A DNA stretch of 64,000 nt from JAWLHU01 sp041690255 (GTDB lineage: Bacteria > Bacillota > Sulfobacillia > Symbiobacteriales > Symbiobacteriaceae): positions 124,001 through 188,000 of the forward strand of contig JAWLHU010000014.1 in NCBI GenBank assembly GCA_041690255.1, written 5' to 3'. Within the stretch, counting starts at the first letter, position 1; each line of letters begins with the position of its first letter. The position numbers were made by a program, and so were the translations under genes. Below the pieces are notes generated by a model. The model did no database searches. It had not been told where the DNA came from and worked only from the letters and a program-made list of their open reading frames with translations. Positions 31,918-40,099 of this stretch are shown in pieces.

Positions 31918-32171
31918 ACCCCCGCAACGCGGGGTCAGGCTGCTTGCCGATGTGCTGGCGCTCAATCGCACCGTCTGTTCCATCACTTCTTCGATGGAGG
32001 CTGAGGGGCAGCGGTCCCGTGAACAAGCGTTACCCATAGGGCCGCACGGACAAATGACGTGCCCGTTCCACCTTCAAGAGTTGGGCCGAAGAACAAAGAC
32101 CAGGTCGCACCTTGGTCTTTCAGATCTATGGTCATCAGCCTGAACCCCCGCACGGCGGGGGTTCTCCTTTT
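31918..32171 (+). ncRNA. Second candidate structured RNA with possible end-pairing switch
   Basis: The 273-base gap between bshB2 and mscL holds no gene but dense helices. TCAGGCTG at 31935-31942 pairs with CAGCCTGA at 32136-32143, closing a domain. Inside are CCATC/GATGG (31980-31984 with 31993-31997), GCGGTCC/GGGCCGC (32011-32017 with 32039-32045), GCACG/CGTGC (32044-32048 with 32058-32062) and a 10-bp hairpin 32096-32119. Flanking hairpins are CCCCGC/GCGGGG (31920-31934) and the terminator at 32143-32171. The closing helix can be extended by GGGG (31931-31934) with CCCC (32145-32148), which would disrupt both flanking hairpins, as in a two-state RNA. No known class recognised; the strand is chosen from the terminator. 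Confidence 0.45.
32143..32171 (+). terminator. Terminator of the second structured RNA
   Basis: AACCCCCGC at 32143-32151 pairs with GCGGGGGTT at 32155-32163, followed by CTCCTTTTA. It lies at the 3' end of the convergent mscL gene; no T tract on the minus strand. Confidence 0.7.
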
Positions 32172-32601
32172 AGCTAAGGGAGGAGGTGCAATGCGGGCAG
32201 CGGGTCGCCTGGACCGGGATCGCAGAGACGCAGTACGGGCACTCCTTGGTCTTGACGGGCTCCGGCTCCGGCTTGGCCTTCAGGCGGTTGACCTGCCGAA
32301 TCAGCAGGAAGACCGCGAAGGCGACAATCAGAAAGTCCAGCACGTTGTTCAGGAAGAGGCCGTAGGCGATCACTGGCGCTCCCGCCGCACGGGCTTCCTC
32401 CAGCGAGCCATATGGGACCCCGCTCAGGTTGACATAGAGATTGGAGAAGTTGACCCGTCCCAGAAGCATGCCGACAGGAGGCATCAGCAGGTCGTTGACG
32501 AATGAAGTGACAATCCTGTTAAAAGCAGCACCGATCACGACGCCGACTGCCAGGTCGAGCACATTGCCGCGCATGGCAAACGTCTTGAACTCCTTGAACA
32601 T
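32170..32601 (-). CDS. mscL: Large-conductance mechanosensitive channel with C-terminal zinc ribbon
   Basis: 143 aa from ATG at 32601 (GGGATGGGG upstream). The MscL signature FKTFAMRGNVLDLAVGVVIG with GAAFNRIVTSFVNDLLMPPV forms TM1 and the gate; TM2 is around NVLDFLIVAFAVFLLIRQVN. The C-terminal bundle is followed by CPYCVSAIPVQATRCPHC, a zinc-ribbon tail also known from some Firmicutes MscL. It releases solutes on hypo-osmotic shock. In-frame codons further upstream are not supported by the family start. Confidence 0.92.
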   Translation of the reverse strand: MFKEFKTFAMRGNVLDLAVGVVIGAAFNRIVTSFVNDLLMPPVGMLLGRVNFSNLYVNLSGVPYGSLEEARAAGAPVIAYGLFLNNVLDFLIVAFAVFLLIRQVNRLKAKPEPEPVKTKECPYCVSAIPVQATRCPHCTSSLS

Positions 32602-32719
32602 ATCCCCATCCCTTCCCATTGTTTCGTCCGTGAAACCGATTTTTGGATCCCTCCGTCTGTTATGGCGAAGACGGCTCGCCGCAAGGCGGTGAGCAAGGAG
32701 AACAAGGAGGAAGAAACCG

Positions 32720-33718
32720 ATGACCATGCTGACGCGTATGAAGCCCGCCCTGGCCGTGACGGCGATCCTGCTGACCATGACCAGCACCGGTGCCCTGGCC
32801 GATATGATCTCCGTGCCCGAGAAGGACCAGAAGCCCCCCGTGCTCGAGGTGATCAACAAGGACGGCAGCATTACGGTTGAGGGTTCCCTTGAGTGGATCG
32901 ACCTGGAGGGTGGTTACTACCAGGTGAACGGCTGGGCCCTCATGGGCGACGATGCCACCTTCGCCTCCCTGGCCGGTAAGACCGTGGTCGTGACCGGCAA
33001 GGAGTTCAACGGCATGTCGATCCGGATGGTGAAGTCGTTGGAGGTCTCGACCATCTGGCTGAAGGAGGCCGCGACCAGCGAGATCCTGCCGGATACGCCG
33101 GTGCTGGAGCCGATTCGGATGGAGGGCTCGTTCAATATCGAGGGCACCGTGGAGTACAGCGACCTGGAGGGCGGCTTCTACACGGTCGATGGATGGGGCC
33201 TCTTGGGTGACAAGGCCCTGATCGAGTCAGTGGCTGGCAAGCGGGTGATCGTGAAGGGCAAGGAGTTCACCGGCATGTCGGTTCGCCAGGTCCGCCAGAT
33301 TGAGGTGGAGTCGATCCTGTTGCCTGTGAGCGCGGACCACGTCCAGCCGGCGGCGGTCGTGATCAATGGCCGGACGGTGGATGCCACCCAGGCTCCCATG
33401 GTGGTCGACGGTGCCCTTATGCTGCCCCTGCGGGCCGTGGTTGAGACCGCCGGTGGCCGCGTGGAGTGGGAGCCCAAGGAGCGCATGGTGATCGTGACCA
33501 TGCCTGACCGTATGGCCTACTTCTGGATTGACAAGAGCGAGGCGGAAATGAACGAGAACAACGTGCGGTACCTCCGCCAGAACCTGCTGCCCATGGAGCG
33601 GGCTTCAGTGATCGTGAACGGCCGCACCTATATCTCCGCCGATGCTTTGACCCAGATCCTTGGTCTGGCCGAGGTCGCTGACCTGAACGAATCCATGGAC
33701 CTCGCCCCCATGAAGTAG
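32720..33718 (+). CDS. Secreted stalk-domain protein with an internal tandem duplication
   Basis: 332 aa, ATG start after AAGGAGGAAG. Residues 1-28 form a signal peptide (PALAVTAILLTMTSTGALA). Two copies of a roughly 65-aa unit follow: ITVEGSLEWIDLEGGYYQVN...GKEFNGMSIRMV near 45-110 and FNIEGTVEYSDLEGGFYTVD...GKEFTGMSVRQV near 130-195. Residues about 205-325 form a copper-amine-oxidase-N-like stalk domain (VVINGRTVDATQAPMVVDGA, LMLPLRAVVETAGGRVEW, VIVNGRTYISADALTQIL). Likely a wall- or surface-associated structural or binding protein. The duplicated unit was not recognised. Confidence 0.72.
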   Translation: MTMLTRMKPALAVTAILLTMTSTGALADMISVPEKDQKPPVLEVINKDGSITVEGSLEWIDLEGGYYQVNGWALMGDDATFASLAGKTVVVTGKEFNGMSIRMVKSLEVSTIWLKEAATSEILPDTPVLEPIRMEGSFNIEGTVEYSDLEGGFYTVDGWGLLGDKALIESVAGKRVIVKGKEFTGMSVRQVRQIEVESILLPVSADHVQPAAVVINGRTVDATQAPMVVDGALMLPLRAVVETAGGRVEWEPKERMVIVTMPDRMAYFWIDKSEAEMNENNVRYLRQNLLPMERASVIVNGRTYISADALTQILGLAEVADLNESMDLAPMK

Positions 33719-33732
33719 CCTCCATGCACAGC

Positions 33733-33765
33733 ACCGCCCCTCGGGCTCTCCGGGGGGCGGTTTTT
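33733..33765 (+). terminator. Terminator of the stalk-domain gene
   Basis: ACCGCCCC at 33733-33740 pairs with GGGGCGGT at 33754-33761, followed by TTTT. Confidence 0.85.
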
Positions 33766-33778
33766 CGTGCGGAGTGGG

Positions 33779-34705
33779 CTATACCTTCTGCGCGTCGCGC
33801 CATCCACCCAGGAGGCCGCGAATGGTCTTCATGTGGAGGGCATCATGCTCCCGCCAGCCGTCCAGGTAGGCCTTCACGCCTCGGTCGGCAAAGTGGGCAG
33901 GCTTGAGCCGCCTGATCTGCGCCTCCAGGGCACCGCGGGCAGCCCCGAACTCATGGAGCACCTCGGCCAGCGTGCAGTCTCGGTTGGCGGCCACCTGCAC
34001 GTCGTTCCAGGCGGTGAACTCTTCGGGGGGGACGGGAAGGTCGGGTCTCTCGCGCTCCTCCGCCACGGCAGCCATGTACTCAGCGAGCCACCGGTCCCAG
34101 ATTGCCAGGTGGATCAGGTTCTCCCGGACCGACCACTTCTCGGGCGACGGTCGCCGGTCCAGGGAGGCGACCGGCCGGAAATCCAGGTTGAGCCGCGTGA
34201 GGATCCGCTCCCGAGCGTAGCCCAGATAGGCGATCGCTGCTTCCGTTTCATCGCCCCGGGCCCGGGCGAGTACCTCTCGCACCTGGAAGATATGGCCGCT
34301 CTCGTGATCGGGTGACATGAGCAGCAACGGGAGGAAGGTGGGGTTGCCAGCTATGTGTTCATCGGTGATCTGCTCCACGGCCTCTTCGTATTCGTAGCGC
34401 ACCCGGTCCAGGTAGTACACGGCTCCGGCTGCATCCAGCTCCGCGTAGCGGGCCAGCGCCTCGGCATTCCACTTGTTGATATCGCCCGAGTCGAAATAGG
34501 GCGGTTCCTCACCTCGCAACAGATGGCGCAGATAGGTGACCGCCTCCTCCTCCCAGTTGCCCAGGTGGACCAGCGTGTCGCGGGCAGACCAGCGGCCCTC
34601 CGGTGCATAGGTCAGGTGCTCGGGAGGAGCCTGTAGGACCAGTTCCATAAGCTTGGCACGAAGGTTCCGGGTCCGCTGCATGATCCGATCCACGTCTGCG
34701 GGCAT
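33779..34705 (-). CDS. Tandem DinB-like (DUF664/DinB_2) protein
   Basis: 308 aa, ATG start after GGAAGGAAGG. Two helical DinB-type repeats: residues 1-150 (RWSARDTLVHLGNWEEEAVT, SPDHESGHIFQVREVLARAR) and 155-308 (KWSVRENLIHLAIWDRWLAE, GWREHDALHMKTIRGLLGGW). The His residues in HLGNWEEE, DHESGH, HLAIWDR and REHDALH are placed for a metal site as in DinB/maleylpyruvate-isomerase-like four-helix proteins. Many such proteins use bacillithiol or mycothiol as cofactor, which fits the bshB2 gene nearby. Substrate unknown. Transcribed with the preceding hydrolase gene. Confidence 0.78.
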   Translation of the reverse strand: MPADVDRIMQRTRNLRAKLMELVLQAPPEHLTYAPEGRWSARDTLVHLGNWEEEAVTYLRHLLRGEEPPYFDSGDINKWNAEALARYAELDAAGAVYYLDRVRYEYEEAVEQITDEHIAGNPTFLPLLLMSPDHESGHIFQVREVLARARGDETEAAIAYLGYARERILTRLNLDFRPVASLDRRPSPEKWSVRENLIHLAIWDRWLAEYMAAVAEERERPDLPVPPEEFTAWNDVQVAANRDCTLAEVLHEFGAARGALEAQIRRLKPAHFADRGVKAYLDGWREHDALHMKTIRGLLGGWRDAQKV

Positions 34706-34742
34706 TGGGGTCGCCTTCCTTCCCGTTGCAGCGTCTGTCTGG

Positions 34743-35507
34743 CTACTCCATTAGAAACGCGCGGATCTCTGCTGCCAGCCCTTCCGGATTCTCGAGCGGC
34801 AGATGGTGATATAGCCCAGCCATGGTGACCAACCTGGCCCCGGCAGCCTCTGCCAGGGCAGCAGCCGGCTCTGCGGGCATGATGAGACTCCGCTCTCCGC
34901 GCGCGAAGCGCATCGGGCAGTCAATTCGCCTTACCAGTAGTAGCGGCTCCACTGGATCAATCGCCAGGGCCCGGCGGTCGAACCGCTCCCCCCAGGTGCC
35001 GTCGGGCAAGGGCGCATAGGAGTCGGCTGCGACCCGGGCCAGTCGCTCTGCCGGCACGGCATGCTCCGGCGGCGAGAGTCGGTAGCGGGCTACGGCCTCC
35101 TCCTGAGTGGCATAGGTCCGACCCGGCCGCTGTGCGGCATTCTGAAGGTCGGCCAACTCCTGCGCTGTACTGCCGGTCTTCATATCCACCACCAGCAGCG
35201 CACTGGGTGGCCGTACCCCCCGACTTGCCACGACTAGGCCGACGTAGCCCCCCATAGAATGACCCACCAGGGCATACTCGGTGATCCCTAACTCGCTGAC
35301 AAGCCGCTCGACGTCTTCGGCGTAGGCGGTGAAGCCGTAGTCGCCGGCCCGACCGCTCTCGCCGTGCCCCCGCAAGTCAGGCGCCACCACGTAGTGCCGG
35401 TCGCCCAGCGAAGGTCCGACCCAGTCCCACCAGCCCTTGTGGCAACCCAAGGCGTGAAGCAGCAGAACAACAGGCTGCCCTTCCGCTCCCCACGAGCGAT
35501 AGTGCAT
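34743..35507 (-). CDS. Alpha/beta-fold hydrolase
   Basis: 254 aa from ATG at 35507, with AAGGAGGGCG upstream. Typical fold signatures: VVLLLHALGCHKGWWDWVGP (oxyanion-hole region), PDLRGHGESG, the nucleophile elbow GHSMGGYVG (Ser near residue 92), acid region around PMRFARGERS and the catalytic His in GLYHHLPLENPEG. Close to haloperoxidase/esterase-type enzymes; substrate not predictable. It is divergent from the aldehyde:ferredoxin oxidoreductase operon. Confidence 0.87.
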   Translation of the reverse strand: MHYRSWGAEGQPVVLLLHALGCHKGWWDWVGPSLGDRHYVVAPDLRGHGESGRAGDYGFTAYAEDVERLVSELGITEYALVGHSMGGYVGLVVASRGVRPPSALLVVDMKTGSTAQELADLQNAAQRPGRTYATQEEAVARYRLSPPEHAVPAERLARVAADSYAPLPDGTWGERFDRRALAIDPVEPLLLVRRIDCPMRFARGERSLIMPAEPAAALAEAAGARLVTMAGLYHHLPLENPEGLAAEIRAFLME

Positions 35508-35552
35508 AAATCGTTCGCCCTCCTTTCCTAAGAAATTCCATAGTATCGGGCA

Positions 35553-35656
35553 ATATCCTCCTTTCACGAGTCGGAAACGGCGTACCGATCTCCCTGTACT
35601 AGCGTGAAAGACCCGTTCGTAATCTTCCCGTAGAAAGAGGATATTCCAACTAGAAT
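35553..35656. promoter_or_regulatory. Inverted repeats in the hydrolase/AOR divergent promoter region
   Basis: ATATCCTC (35553-35560) and CTTTCACG (35561-35568) are adjacent, and each has an exact reverse complement further on: CGTGAAAG at 35603-35610 and GAGGATAT at 35637-35644. A -10-like TAGAAT lies at 35651-35656 without a recognisable -35, and the GAGGATAT copy sits in its spacer. The arrangement suggests regulated, possibly activator-dependent transcription of the AOR operon. Confidence 0.4.
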
Positions 35657-35703
35657 GCGAACATTGAAGTACCCGAAAAGACCGCGGATGGAGGAGTGCT
35701 GAC

Positions 35704-37518
35704 ATGACTGTACAAGGGTATGCGAACCGTGTGGCCCGTGTCGACCTCACCACCGGCACCATCGCGTATGAGGGAATCAACGCAGATGATGCCCGCAAGT
35801 ACATCGGGGCCCGTGGTCTGGGCGTGAAGTACGTCTTTGACAACGGTCCGACGGTGGACCCGATGTCTCCTGACAACATTCTCTGTTTCATGAACGGCCC
35901 CGCCACGGGCAGCGCGATCAACATGTCGGGCCGCCTGGCAGTCTGCACCAAGTCGCCCCTGACCGGAACGGTCACCGACTCGCACATGGGTGGCTGGTCA
36001 GCGGCTCGCCTGCGCTGGGCTGGGTTTGACGGCGTGATCTTCAAGGGGAAGGCCGACAAGCCGGTCTATGCCATTTGCCAGAACGGCGAGATCACGCTGG
36101 CCGACGCCTCCGACCTCTGGGGCAAGTCGACCCGCCAGACGGTGAAGATCCTGCAGGAGCGGCACGGTGGCCAGAACGTCTCGGTCATGTGCGTGGGCCA
36201 GGCGGGCGAGAACGGCGTCAAGTACGCCGCCATTCTCAACGAGCACGACCGCTCTGCGGGCCGTGGCGGCACGGGTACCGTTATGGGCTTCAAGAACCTG
36301 AAGGCCGTAGTGGCTATTGGCGACATCGGCTCACAGTGGAAGCCGGCCTCTGACAAGAAGGATGCGTTCGACACGGCCCGCAAAACCGGCCTGAAGGCGA
36401 TCATGGAGGGGGCCCTCACCGCCCCGCGCAAGGGCGGCCTCTCGCTCTACGGCACGAACGTGCTCATGAACATCGTCAACGAGATCGGCGCCCTCCCGAC
36501 CCGGAACGGCCAGGAGACCTACCACCCCGAAGCCGAGGCAATCGCCGGCGAGGCGATCCGGGAGCACTACCTGGTAGATGAGCCCACCTGCCACGCCTGC
36601 CCGGTCGCCTGCAAGAAGCTGGTCGAGATCAAGGAAGGCCCGTACGCCGGTGTGAAGACCGAGTCCTTCGAGTATGAGACCGCCTGGGCGTTGGGCGTCA
36701 ACGCCGGGCATGCCGACCCGGGTGCCATCGCCAAGCTGCTCGATCAGTGCAACGACTACGGCATGGACACCATTGAATTGGGGAATGTCTTCTCCACCAC
36801 CATGGAACTGACCCAACTCGGTCTGATCCAGGACGGCATTGGCTGGGGTGACACTGCCCGCATGGTGGAGTTGGCCGAGAAGATCGCCCATATGGAGGGC
36901 GAGCTGGCCCGCAACCTGAGCAAGGGTGCTTATGGGGCTGCCGCGGCGTACGGACGGGCCGACCTGGCCAACTCGGTCAAGGGGCAGGCGATCCCGGCTT
37001 ACGACCCCCGCGGCATTAAGGGTATCGGTCTGGGGTACGCCACCTCGAACCGCGGCGCATGCCACCTGCGTGGCTACACCGTCGCCTCGGAGGTCGCCGG
37101 TATTCCCATGCAGACCGACCGCCTCACCCCCGAGGGGAAGGGCGAACTGCTGAAGATCTTCCAGGACCTGCACGCCTTCTCCGACTCCATGGACCTCTGC
37201 AAGTTCTCCGCCTTCTCCATGGGCGCTCAGGAGTACGCCATGGCCTACAGCGCCATTACCGAGCGGGAGTTCACCGCCGATGATGTCATGCTGGCCGGTG
37301 AGCGGATCTACAACCTGGAGCGGTACTTCAACAATTTGGCTGGCCTCGGTGAGGGTAGCGACTACCTGCCGAAGCGGTTCGTGACCGAGCCGGCTACGGG
37401 TGGCAGTGCCGGCCAGATCTCTGAGCTGGATCGCATGCTGGCCGATTACTACAGCGTTCGCGGCTGGGTCAACGGCGTCGTGCCCGAGGCGAAGCTGAAG
37501 GAACTGGAGATTATCTAG
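35704..37518 (+). CDS. aor: Tungsten-containing aldehyde:ferredoxin oxidoreductase
   Basis: 604 aa, ATG start after TGGAGGAGTG. The N-terminal domain (RVDLTTGTIAYEGI, KYIGARGLGVKYVF, SGRLAVCTKSPLTGTVTDSH, LNEHDRSAGRGGTGTVMGFK) binds the bis-pterin cofactor. The [4Fe-4S] cysteines are C296-x2-C299-x3-C303 (CHACPVACKK) and C499 (DLCKFS). Length matches the AOR family. It oxidises aldehydes to acids with ferredoxin, or reduces acids when ferredoxin is highly reduced. Ferredoxin from the KOR at the other end of the window could pair with it. The exact aldehyde is unknown. Confidence 0.93.
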   Translation: MTVQGYANRVARVDLTTGTIAYEGINADDARKYIGARGLGVKYVFDNGPTVDPMSPDNILCFMNGPATGSAINMSGRLAVCTKSPLTGTVTDSHMGGWSAARLRWAGFDGVIFKGKADKPVYAICQNGEITLADASDLWGKSTRQTVKILQERHGGQNVSVMCVGQAGENGVKYAAILNEHDRSAGRGGTGTVMGFKNLKAVVAIGDIGSQWKPASDKKDAFDTARKTGLKAIMEGALTAPRKGGLSLYGTNVLMNIVNEIGALPTRNGQETYHPEAEAIAGEAIREHYLVDEPTCHACPVACKKLVEIKEGPYAGVKTESFEYETAWALGVNAGHADPGAIAKLLDQCNDYGMDTIELGNVFSTTMELTQLGLIQDGIGWGDTARMVELAEKIAHMEGELARNLSKGAYGAAAAYGRADLANSVKGQAIPAYDPRGIKGIGLGYATSNRGACHLRGYTVASEVAGIPMQTDRLTPEGKGELLKIFQDLHAFSDSMDLCKFSAFSMGAQEYAMAYSAITEREFTADDVMLAGERIYNLERYFNNLAGLGEGSDYLPKRFVTEPATGGSAGQISELDRMLADYYSVRGWVNGVVPEAKLKELEII

Positions 37519-37521
37519 CGC

Positions 37522-37800
37522 ATGGTGATTCGACTCTACGCCACTCTCCGCCCGCCGGCAGGCGGCAAATCGGTCGACCTGCCGGCGGAGGAGGGGGAGC
37601 CGATCGGGGCAATCCTGCGCCGGCTGGTGGCTGCCTATCCCGGGCTGGAGGGCATGCTGCTCACGCCAGACGGCCAGGCGCTCCTGCCGCATGTCCAGGT
37701 CTTCCTCTCAGGCCGCTCGATCCGGGACATGCAAGGGCTCGATACCCCCCTGCCGGCCAGCCCGGACATGGCGATTTTCCCGCCGGTTGCGGGGGGATAG
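37522..37800 (+). CDS. MoaD/ThiS-like sulfur carrier protein next to AOR
   Basis: 92 aa, ATG start three bases after the AOR stop. Beta-grasp fold pattern (MVIRLYATLRPPAGGK at the start) and the C-terminal diglycine PPVAGG, the site that is thiocarboxylated in MoaD. A dedicated MoaD next to AOR is a recurrent arrangement for building the tungstopterin cofactor. Likely works with MoaE/MoeB encoded elsewhere. Confidence 0.88.
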   Translation: MVIRLYATLRPPAGGKSVDLPAEEGEPIGAILRRLVAAYPGLEGMLLTPDGQALLPHVQVFLSGRSIRDMQGLDTPLPASPDMAIFPPVAGG

Positions 37801-37802
37801 TC

Positions 37803-38048
37803 ATGGAACTGGACCTGCGCGGAACGGATCTGGAGACCATGATTGGCTACCTGGAACTGCTGGGCGGGACAGCTCAGAGCCTTGAGCAGGTGACCGGCGA
37901 GGGCTGGAGAGCTCGCTTGACCCCCGGGGTGCATCGCTGGCGCCAGTGGGAGTTCCCCCAGGTCACGGTGATTCTGGACGGCGAGCCGGAGACCGTGGCA
38001 GAGATTACCCGTCGCTTAAAGCTCATGGCTACCAGAGGGGGCGCATAG
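37803..38048 (+). CDS. Hypothetical protein in the AOR operon
   Basis: 81 aa, ATG start two bases after the MoaD-like stop, so translationally linked. Composition and pattern (TDLETMIGYLELLGGTAQ, FPQVTVILDGEPETVAEITR) suggest a small alpha/beta fold. No motif, cysteine pair or signal was recognised. Its position implies a role in AOR maturation or cofactor handling, by association only. Confidence 0.65.
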   Translation: MELDLRGTDLETMIGYLELLGGTAQSLEQVTGEGWRARLTPGVHRWRQWEFPQVTVILDGEPETVAEITRRLKLMATRGGA

Positions 38049-38293
38049 AGAGAGGGCTGCTCTCGGCTTTGACCGGGAGCAGACATTTTATGTCTGTCAA
38101 GGTCCCCGGCGAATGTGTAACAAAAACGTCATGCAACCAAACAGATCGAAGAGGAGAAATCGATCCGAAAGCGAATCGTTCTGTCTATGCTCCTCTAATG
38201 AACAAAAAGTGCGGAGGTGGTAGGGGCTCTATAGACCAGCCCCTGGTCTGATCAACTTGTATCTATACCACAGAGATAATGGAGGGTCACACA

Positions 38294-40021
38294 TTGAAGC
38301 GGATGCGTTTTGTGTTTGCGCTGCTGCTGACACTGTCGGTTGTCCTGAGCGCCTGCTCCGGCAGCGGCACCAAGACTGAGGAGCCCGCCAAGACTGAGAA
38401 CGGCGGCCAGACTGCCACACCGGCCGACAACGGCCCGAAGGGCACTCTGAAGTACTACCTGACCGATAAGCCCACCACGTTTGACCCGGCCATGGTGACC
38501 GACGTTTCCACCAACCAGATCCTTCAGAACGTCCACGCCGGTCTGGTCACCTTCGACACCAAGGGCAACGTCATTTTGGACCTGGCCAAGGAGTACAAGG
38601 TGAGCGAGGACGGCATGACCTACACCTTCACCCTGAAGGACGACGCCAAGTTCTCCGACGGCACCGCGATCACGGCTGCCGACTTCAAGCGCTCGATTCT
38701 CCGCAACTTCCACCCGGGCGTGGGCTCCCCCACCGGCGTCTCCTACCTGGACGACATTGCCGGCGCCCAGAAGTACATGGCCGCCAAGGATGAGCTGGAC
38801 GCTCAGCTGGCGGACAAGAAGATCTCCGAGGCCGATCACTCCAAGAAGGTGTTGGAGGCCTTCGAGGCCTTCAAGAACGATCCTTCGATCACCGCCAAGG
38901 ACGACAAGACCCTGGTCCTTACGATCGACAAGCCGAAGCCCTTCTTCCTCATGAAGCTGACCTACCCGACCGGCTTCGTGGTCAGCAAGTCCTACCCGGA
39001 CGACGCCCCCCTGGGCGCTTCGCCTGAGAACGTCAAGAAGGCGATTGGCGCCGGCCCCTTCACCATGGACAGCTACACCGAGGGCAGCAAGGTGGTCCTG
39101 AAGGCCAACCCCGCCTACCCGGGCGAAAAGGCCAAGGTTGCCACCGTTGAGATGCAGATCATCACCTCGCCGCAGGCTCGCCTGGCTGCCTATCGTGCCG
39201 GTCAGATCGATGTCAACGAGGTTCCCGGCGCTGACTACTCGACCCTGAAGGCTGATCCCGAACTGAGCAAGCACCTCGTGGAGTGGGCTGGCGCTCGCGT
39301 CAACTACATCGCCCTGAACCAGGTCAAGTTCGAGGCTGCGCGGAACAAGGACTTCCGCCTTGCCGTGGCCCACGCCGTTGACAAGGTGCAGCTGGCCAAG
39401 GTTGTCTTCGAGGATACTCACCTGCCCGCTTTCGGTGTCCTCCCCGACACCATTCCCGGCGCCAATGGCGACAAGATCCAGAAGGTTGAGTACAACGTCG
39501 AGAAGGCGAAGGAGTATCTGAAGAAGTCCGGCTACGAGGGCATCGAGTTCACCTTTAGCTATCGCGCGGGGGACGAGGTGACCGACCGCCTGGCCCAGTT
39601 CGTCCAGAACCAACTCCAGACCAACCTGGGCATTAAGGTTAACCTGCAGCCCATGGAGTGGAGCGCCCTGCTGGCCGCCTCCCGGCAGAAGACCGAGCTC
39701 GAGGCCTTCTACCTCGGCTGGTCGGCTGACTACCCCGATCCCCAGAACTTCCTGAGCCTGCTCCTCCACACCAAGGCCCCGTACAACCGCTACGGCTACG
39801 GCAATCCCGAGTTCGATGCGATCGTCGAGAAGGCCGACGTCATGCCGAACGGTCCGGAGCGTATGGCGGAGTACTCTAAGGCTGAGCAGATCGCCATCTC
39901 TGACGGCGCCTGGACCCCGACCACCTATCCGAAGAACATCTACCTGGTCCGCCCGACCGTGAAGGGCTTCAGCTACAACTCGATGGGCGTCCTGCCCCTG
40001 AACACCGTTTCGGTGGAGTAA
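38294..40021 (+). CDS. Peptide/solute ABC transporter substrate-binding lipoprotein (family 5)
   Basis: 575 aa from TTG at 38294, chosen because GGAGGG at 38281-38286 precedes it. The lipoprotein signal RFVFALLLTLSVVLSAC ends in the lipobox LSAC, followed by a Ser/Thr/Glu-rich linker. The mature part is a family-5 binding protein (LKYYLTDKPTTFDPAMVTDV, TYTFTLKDDAKFSDGTAITA, DFRLAVAHAVDKVQLAKVVF, EAFYLGWSADYPDPQNFLSL). It would bind oligopeptides, dipeptides or a related solute at the cell surface. Two permease genes follow but no ATPase genes, so ATP-binding subunits must be encoded elsewhere. Confidence 0.9.
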   Translation: MKRMRFVFALLLTLSVVLSACSGSGTKTEEPAKTENGGQTATPADNGPKGTLKYYLTDKPTTFDPAMVTDVSTNQILQNVHAGLVTFDTKGNVILDLAKEYKVSEDGMTYTFTLKDDAKFSDGTAITAADFKRSILRNFHPGVGSPTGVSYLDDIAGAQKYMAAKDELDAQLADKKISEADHSKKVLEAFEAFKNDPSITAKDDKTLVLTIDKPKPFFLMKLTYPTGFVVSKSYPDDAPLGASPENVKKAIGAGPFTMDSYTEGSKVVLKANPAYPGEKAKVATVEMQIITSPQARLAAYRAGQIDVNEVPGADYSTLKADPELSKHLVEWAGARVNYIALNQVKFEAARNKDFRLAVAHAVDKVQLAKVVFEDTHLPAFGVLPDTIPGANGDKIQKVEYNVEKAKEYLKKSGYEGIEFTFSYRAGDEVTDRLAQFVQNQLQTNLGIKVNLQPMEWSALLAASRQKTELEAFYLGWSADYPDPQNFLSLLLHTKAPYNRYGYGNPEFDAIVEKADVMPNGPERMAEYSKAEQIAISDGAWTPTTYPKNIYLVRPTVKGFSYNSMGVLPLNTVSVE

Positions 40022-40043
40022 GCTGGCACGTGGTTGATATATC

Positions 40044-40066
40044 GGGGACCGCCTCAGGCGGTCCCC
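40044..40066 (+). other. Intra-operon hairpin after the binding-protein gene
   Basis: GGGGACCGCC at 40044-40053 pairs exactly with GGCGGTCCCC at 40057-40066 (3-base loop). No T tract. Such stems commonly protect or attenuate so that the binding protein is made in excess over the permeases. Confidence 0.75.
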
Positions 40067-40099
40067 GGTAGTGCCTTTCGGCGCCAACGTCGAAATGGG

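Noticed and set aside
31748..32026. Minus-strand open frame between bshB2 and mscL
   Set aside because: It runs into the bshB2 gene antisense, lacks a ribosome binding site, and has no family resemblance.
38198..38251. 17-codon open frame (MNKKCGGGRGSIDQPLV) upstream of the peptide-binding lipoprotein
   Set aside because: No ribosome binding site, and overlaps hairpin-forming sequence; nothing supports translation.
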